From Fibrella aestuarina BUZ 2 (GTDB lineage Bacteria; Bacteroidota; Bacteroidia; Cytophagales; Spirosomataceae), in contig NC_020054.1 in NCBI RefSeq assembly GCF_000331105.1, forward strand, positions 6,461,815 through 6,525,814: 64,000 bases of DNA, written 5' to 3'. Positions 61,264-64,000 of this stretch are shown here, piece after piece (position 1 is the stretch's first letter; every line of letters starts with the position of its first letter). The position numbers and the translations under genes are program-made. Below the pieces are notes generated by a model that saw only the letters and a program-made list of their open reading frames with translations, did no database searches and was not told the DNA's origin.

Positions 61264-63396
61264 CTACATTCCATTCACCCAAACCGGTACACCCGATAGG
61301 GCGGCGTTGCCCGTCAGCGAATCGGCAAAGGCTTCGTCGGTCAGGTCGTTGACGCTGGCCCCGGCATGTTGCTGCGCCACGTCGAGCCGGGTGCCAGTGC
61401 GGTGGTGGCCGTAGCCGTGCGGCATGCACACTACGCCGGGCATAATATCGGGCGTGATGTCGGCGGGTATATCGACTTCGCCCACGCGGGAACGTACCCG
61501 AACCGATTGGCCCGTTACGATGCCCAACCGGGCCGCGTCGGTAGGGTGCAACAGCAACGTACAGCGGTTTCGCCCTTTCATCAGCACGCGGGCGTTGTGC
61601 ATCCACGAGTTGTTGTCACGCAGATGCCGGCGGCTGATCAGGAGCAACGAATCGGGGGCAGGTGTGCCCTCTTGCAGAGCCGCATGGGCGCGGGGCAAGT
61701 CGGCCAGAAACAGGGCGGGAGCCACGTCGATGCGGCCATTCGGCGTGAACAGGCGGCCGGGTAACTGCGACTGCAACGGCCCCAGATCGACGCCATGTGG
61801 GTACTCGCGCAGGTACGTTAGACTCAGTCCCTGCCTGGCGTAAGGCCCATAGCGCAACCCCTGATCGATGATCTTTTCCGGGTTTTGTAGTGTCCACTCC
61901 GCGCGCGACGTACCCAGTAAGCGCAACCGTAGGTGCTCGAAAATTTCCCAGTCATACAGCGTGCCATCGGGTTTGGGCACCATCGGCTCTGAGTAGCGGG
62001 CGGTATTGCGGATCGCCAGCATGTGGAAGGTCAGGTCGTAATTGGCCGTTTCGAGGCCCGTCAGCGGCGGTAAGATGTAGTGAGCATGGCGCGTGGTTTC
62101 GTTCAGGTAGATATCAATCGACACCATGAAGTCGAGTTGCGTCAGCGCTGTCTCCAGCCGCCGTCCGTTGGGCGTCGACAGCACCGGATTCCCGCAACTC
62201 GTAACCAGCGCCCGCAGTTGTCCGTCGCCCGGCGTTTCGATTTCCTCGGCTAAGCAAGCCACTGGCAGTTCGCCCATAAACTCCGGCTTCTGGCTCACCC
62301 GACTTTGAAAGCGGTTGTACTTGTTGTAAACGGGCCGGGGCGAACCGGGGCGGGTGGCTAGCACGTCGATGGCGGGTGAGGTAAACAGCATCCCGCCCGG
62401 CTCGTCGAGGTGGCCCGTCAGCAGGTTAAGTACGTTGATGAGCCACAGACAAAGCCCACCAAATTCCTGCGTTGAAACGCCCACCCGCCCGTAGAGAGCC
62501 GCACGGGGCGTCTGCGCCAGTTCATGCGCCAACGCCCGAATCACGTCGGGCGAAATACCCGTTATGGCCATTACCGATTCAGGCGTAAATGGGGCTACGG
62601 CCTCCTGCAACGTACCCAGCCCGTCGGTCAGCGCGGTCAGGCGACCGGGGTTAACCAGTTGTTCGGCAAACAGCGTTTGCGTCATGGCCAAGAGCAAAAA
62701 CACGTCGGTGCCGGGTCGGATAAAGTGATGCTCGTCGGCCCGGTGGGCTGTTTCGGTACGGCGGGGATCGATAACGACGACGCGGCCGCCCCGCTGCTGA
62801 ATAGCCCGCAGGCGTGTGCTCACGTCCGGGGCCGTCATGATGCTACCGTTCGACGCGATGGGGTTTCCACCGATGATGAGCCAGAAATCGGTGTGGTCGA
62901 GGTCGGGAACGGGCATTAGCAGCGGGTGGCCAAACAACTGCCAGGCCGCAAAATGATGCGGAAACTGATCGACCGACGAAGCCGAAAACACGGCGCGGGC
63001 GCCCAGGGCTTTCACCATGCCCGGCATGGCCAGAAACGACCCCGAATTGTGCACCGTTGGGTTACCGGCATAGACACCGATGGCGCTCGGCCCGTGCTGG
63101 GTACGTACCTGATGCAGCCGGTCGGCGACTTCGTCCAGGGCCTGCTCCCACCCGATTTCCTGCCAGTCGGTGCCTACGCGTTTCAGCGGTTTTCGCAGCC
63201 GGTTTGGGTCTTCATACACATCCCGCAACGCCACCGCTTTCGGGCAAATATGACCCCGGCTGAAGGGATCATCGGGGTCCCCCGCGATACTGACGACCTG
63301 CCCGTTTCGGTGCGTCACGATCAGGCCACAGATGGCCTCGCAAAGGTTACAGGCCCGGTAGTAGGTTCGCAGGGATTGATCAGTTGATGAAGACAT
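61264..63396 (-). CDS. Molybdopterin-dependent oxidoreductase (BisC/formate dehydrogenase-like), cytosolic
   Basis: A 710-residue molybdenum/tungsten enzyme. The N-terminal [4Fe-4S] site is Cys16, Cys19, Cys23 and Cys51 (RACNLCEAIC, ICPKAVALRDVYEDPNRLR). The cofactor-binding Mo-bis-MGD domains follow (DFWLIIGGNPIASNGSI, GGRVVVIDPRRTETAHRA, LVTSCGNPVLSTPNGRRLE), and the C-terminal domain (VRVRSRVGEVDIPADITPDI, CMPHGYGHHR). No signal peptide or partner subunits are present. Single-gene forms of this type occur in many Bacteroidota with unknown substrates. It is convergent with the cbpA-cbpM operon. Confidence 0.92.
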   Translation of the reverse strand: MSSSTDQSLRTYYRACNLCEAICGLIVTHRNGQVVSIAGDPDDPFSRGHICPKAVALRDVYEDPNRLRKPLKRVGTDWQEIGWEQALDEVADRLHQVRTQHGPSAIGVYAGNPTVHNSGSFLAMPGMVKALGARAVFSASSVDQFPHHFAAWQLFGHPLLMPVPDLDHTDFWLIIGGNPIASNGSIMTAPDVSTRLRAIQQRGGRVVVIDPRRTETAHRADEHHFIRPGTDVFLLLAMTQTLFAEQLVNPGRLTALTDGLGTLQEAVAPFTPESVMAITGISPDVIRALAHELAQTPRAALYGRVGVSTQEFGGLCLWLINVLNLLTGHLDEPGGMLFTSPAIDVLATRPGSPRPVYNKYNRFQSRVSQKPEFMGELPVACLAEEIETPGDGQLRALVTSCGNPVLSTPNGRRLETALTQLDFMVSIDIYLNETTRHAHYILPPLTGLETANYDLTFHMLAIRNTARYSEPMVPKPDGTLYDWEIFEHLRLRLLGTSRAEWTLQNPEKIIDQGLRYGPYARQGLSLTYLREYPHGVDLGPLQSQLPGRLFTPNGRIDVAPALFLADLPRAHAALQEGTPAPDSLLLISRRHLRDNNSWMHNARVLMKGRNRCTLLLHPTDAARLGIVTGQSVRVRSRVGEVDIPADITPDIMPGVVCMPHGYGHHRTGTRLDVAQQHAGASVNDLTDEAFADSLTGNAALSGVPVWVNGM

Positions 63397-63605
63397 AAAT
63401 TAGGGCTGGTGGCGCTAGTAGTTTGTTAAGAATAAGGAAAAGTAAAGAAAGTTTATAGCTAAACATAGATAGCCTGTAAACAGCTATTTTTCAGTAGCAC
63501 TAATTCTAAAACAAAAAGGGCGATTCGGCAGATACGTAAGTAGCACCTGATAGTAAACGCTGTTGACTATATGCACAGCTACAGGCAGGCGCGCCTATTT
63601 ACGTT

Positions 63606-64000
63606 ATGAAAAAATACGGGTTACTTCTTCTCATTTGGGGAATCAGCCTGATGGTTACCGATGTCGTTCTTGCGCAAAAATCGCCCGATTCGTTAGCCAC
63701 AAGGGCTTATTTGACCGATTGCATTCAGTACGCGCTCGCCAATCAACCTATCGTTCGTCAGTCGCTCATTGATCAGGAAATTGCCGACCGCAACATTCGC
63801 GTGGCCCAATCAGGTTGGCTACCACAGGTCAATGCTGGCTACAATTTATTTCACTACCTCAAACTGCCCGTCACGCTCATCCCCGACGCGACCACCGGCG
63901 AGCGACGGCCCGTTACCCTGGGGGCGCGCAACACATCCACGGCTTCCTTTTCGCTGTCGCAAAACCTGCTCAGCCGCGATCTGCTACTGGCCAACCAGAC
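63606..64000 (+). CDS. TolC-family outer-membrane efflux protein, 5' part only
   Basis: The first 131 codons are in the window. A signal peptide (YGLLLLIWGISLMVTDVVLA, then Q) is followed by a typical OEP start: AYLTDCIQYALANQPIVRQS, IADRNIRVAQSGWLPQVNAG, then a beta-strand region and SFSLSQNLLSRDLL. The alternation of coiled-coil and strand is that of TolC-like channels. Partner RND or MFP genes would lie to the right. The 209-base gap upstream (63397-63605) is AT-rich, contains no gene, and shows no clear -7 element. Confidence 0.88.
   Translation, partial: MKKYGLLLLIWGISLMVTDVVLAQKSPDSLATRAYLTDCIQYALANQPIVRQSLIDQEIADRNIRVAQSGWLPQVNAGYNLFHYLKLPVTLIPDATTGERRPVTLGARNTSTASFSLSQNLLSRDLLLANQ

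Noticed and set aside
63397..63605. tRNA or small RNA in the gap before the TolC-family gene
   Set aside because: No cloverleaf, hairpin with T-tract or promoter of the usual form was found.

Overview
The window looks like chromosomal DNA of a Bacteroidota species of the order Cytophagales, most like Spirosoma and relatives. The grounds are a SusC/SusD pair, promoters of the Bacteroidota type (TTG, then TAnnTTTG), the Bacteroidota-specific DUF4295 gene behind rpmG, many one-component sensor and carbohydrate genes typical of that group, and a GC content that reads as high fifties. About 55 protein genes are supported. There is no rRNA, tRNA, CRISPR array, prophage or recognisable transposase. 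Gene starts were corrected in many cases because the longest reading frames run into promoters or repeats.

Layout. 1-9943: a polysaccharide utilisation locus with a glucoamylase-family protein (cut by the window edge), SusD, SusC, a divergent membrane-anchored LuxR-type sensor regulator and an SSS symporter. 9952-13756: flavin oxidoreductase, polysaccharide deacetylase, flavin amine oxidase. 14027-16798: rpmG, DUF4295, ftsY and two small envelope genes. 16768-21256: a gluconeogenic operon (pckA, fbp) divergent from a RamB/ScfR-like regulator, with a 26-bp perfect palindrome between them and GC-rich hairpin repeats bracketing the regulator gene. 21464-27644: DUF559 nuclease-like gene, rimO, DUF2236 protein, a divergent PNPOx-like/MocR pair and a CHRD lipoprotein. 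27923-37210: a Planctomycetes-type DUF1553/DUF1501 pair, a low-GC HNH gene, a GH53 galactanase and an M14 peptidase. 37306-42186: membrane and small enzyme genes, three DnaA-box-like sites, and ahcY. 42378-48504: PQQ-type sugar dehydrogenase, then an AraC regulator divergent from a PhyH dioxygenase, esterase and GH127 operon. 48554-55492: cyanophycinase-like peptidase, YugP-like protease, an hldE-C/flippase/DUF4293 group, mnmD, and a Y-family polymerase divergent from an S24 repressor-like gene. 55626-64000: hypothetical protein, lactonase and DUF1080 operon, propeller lipoprotein, VOC protein, cbpA-type dnaJ with cbpM, a molybdopterin oxidoreductase and the start of a TolC-family gene.

How the genes work together. 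The dominant theme is plant and microbial polysaccharide breakdown: a Sus-like locus, GH53, GH127 with an esterase, DUF1080, a sugar dehydrogenase and sugar transport. It is joined to central carbon control by the pckA-fbp operon. The rest is housekeeping (translation, protein targeting, methyl cycle, chaperones, LPS heptose activation).

Two signals stand out beyond ordinary genes. One is an octamer, ACGTACCY (either strand), that recurs in my hand tally roughly 80 times in 64 kb, in genes and between them, where under ten would be expected. The other is the arrangement of nested inverted GC-rich hairpin repeats that tightly bracket the RamB-like regulator next to the pckA palindrome.
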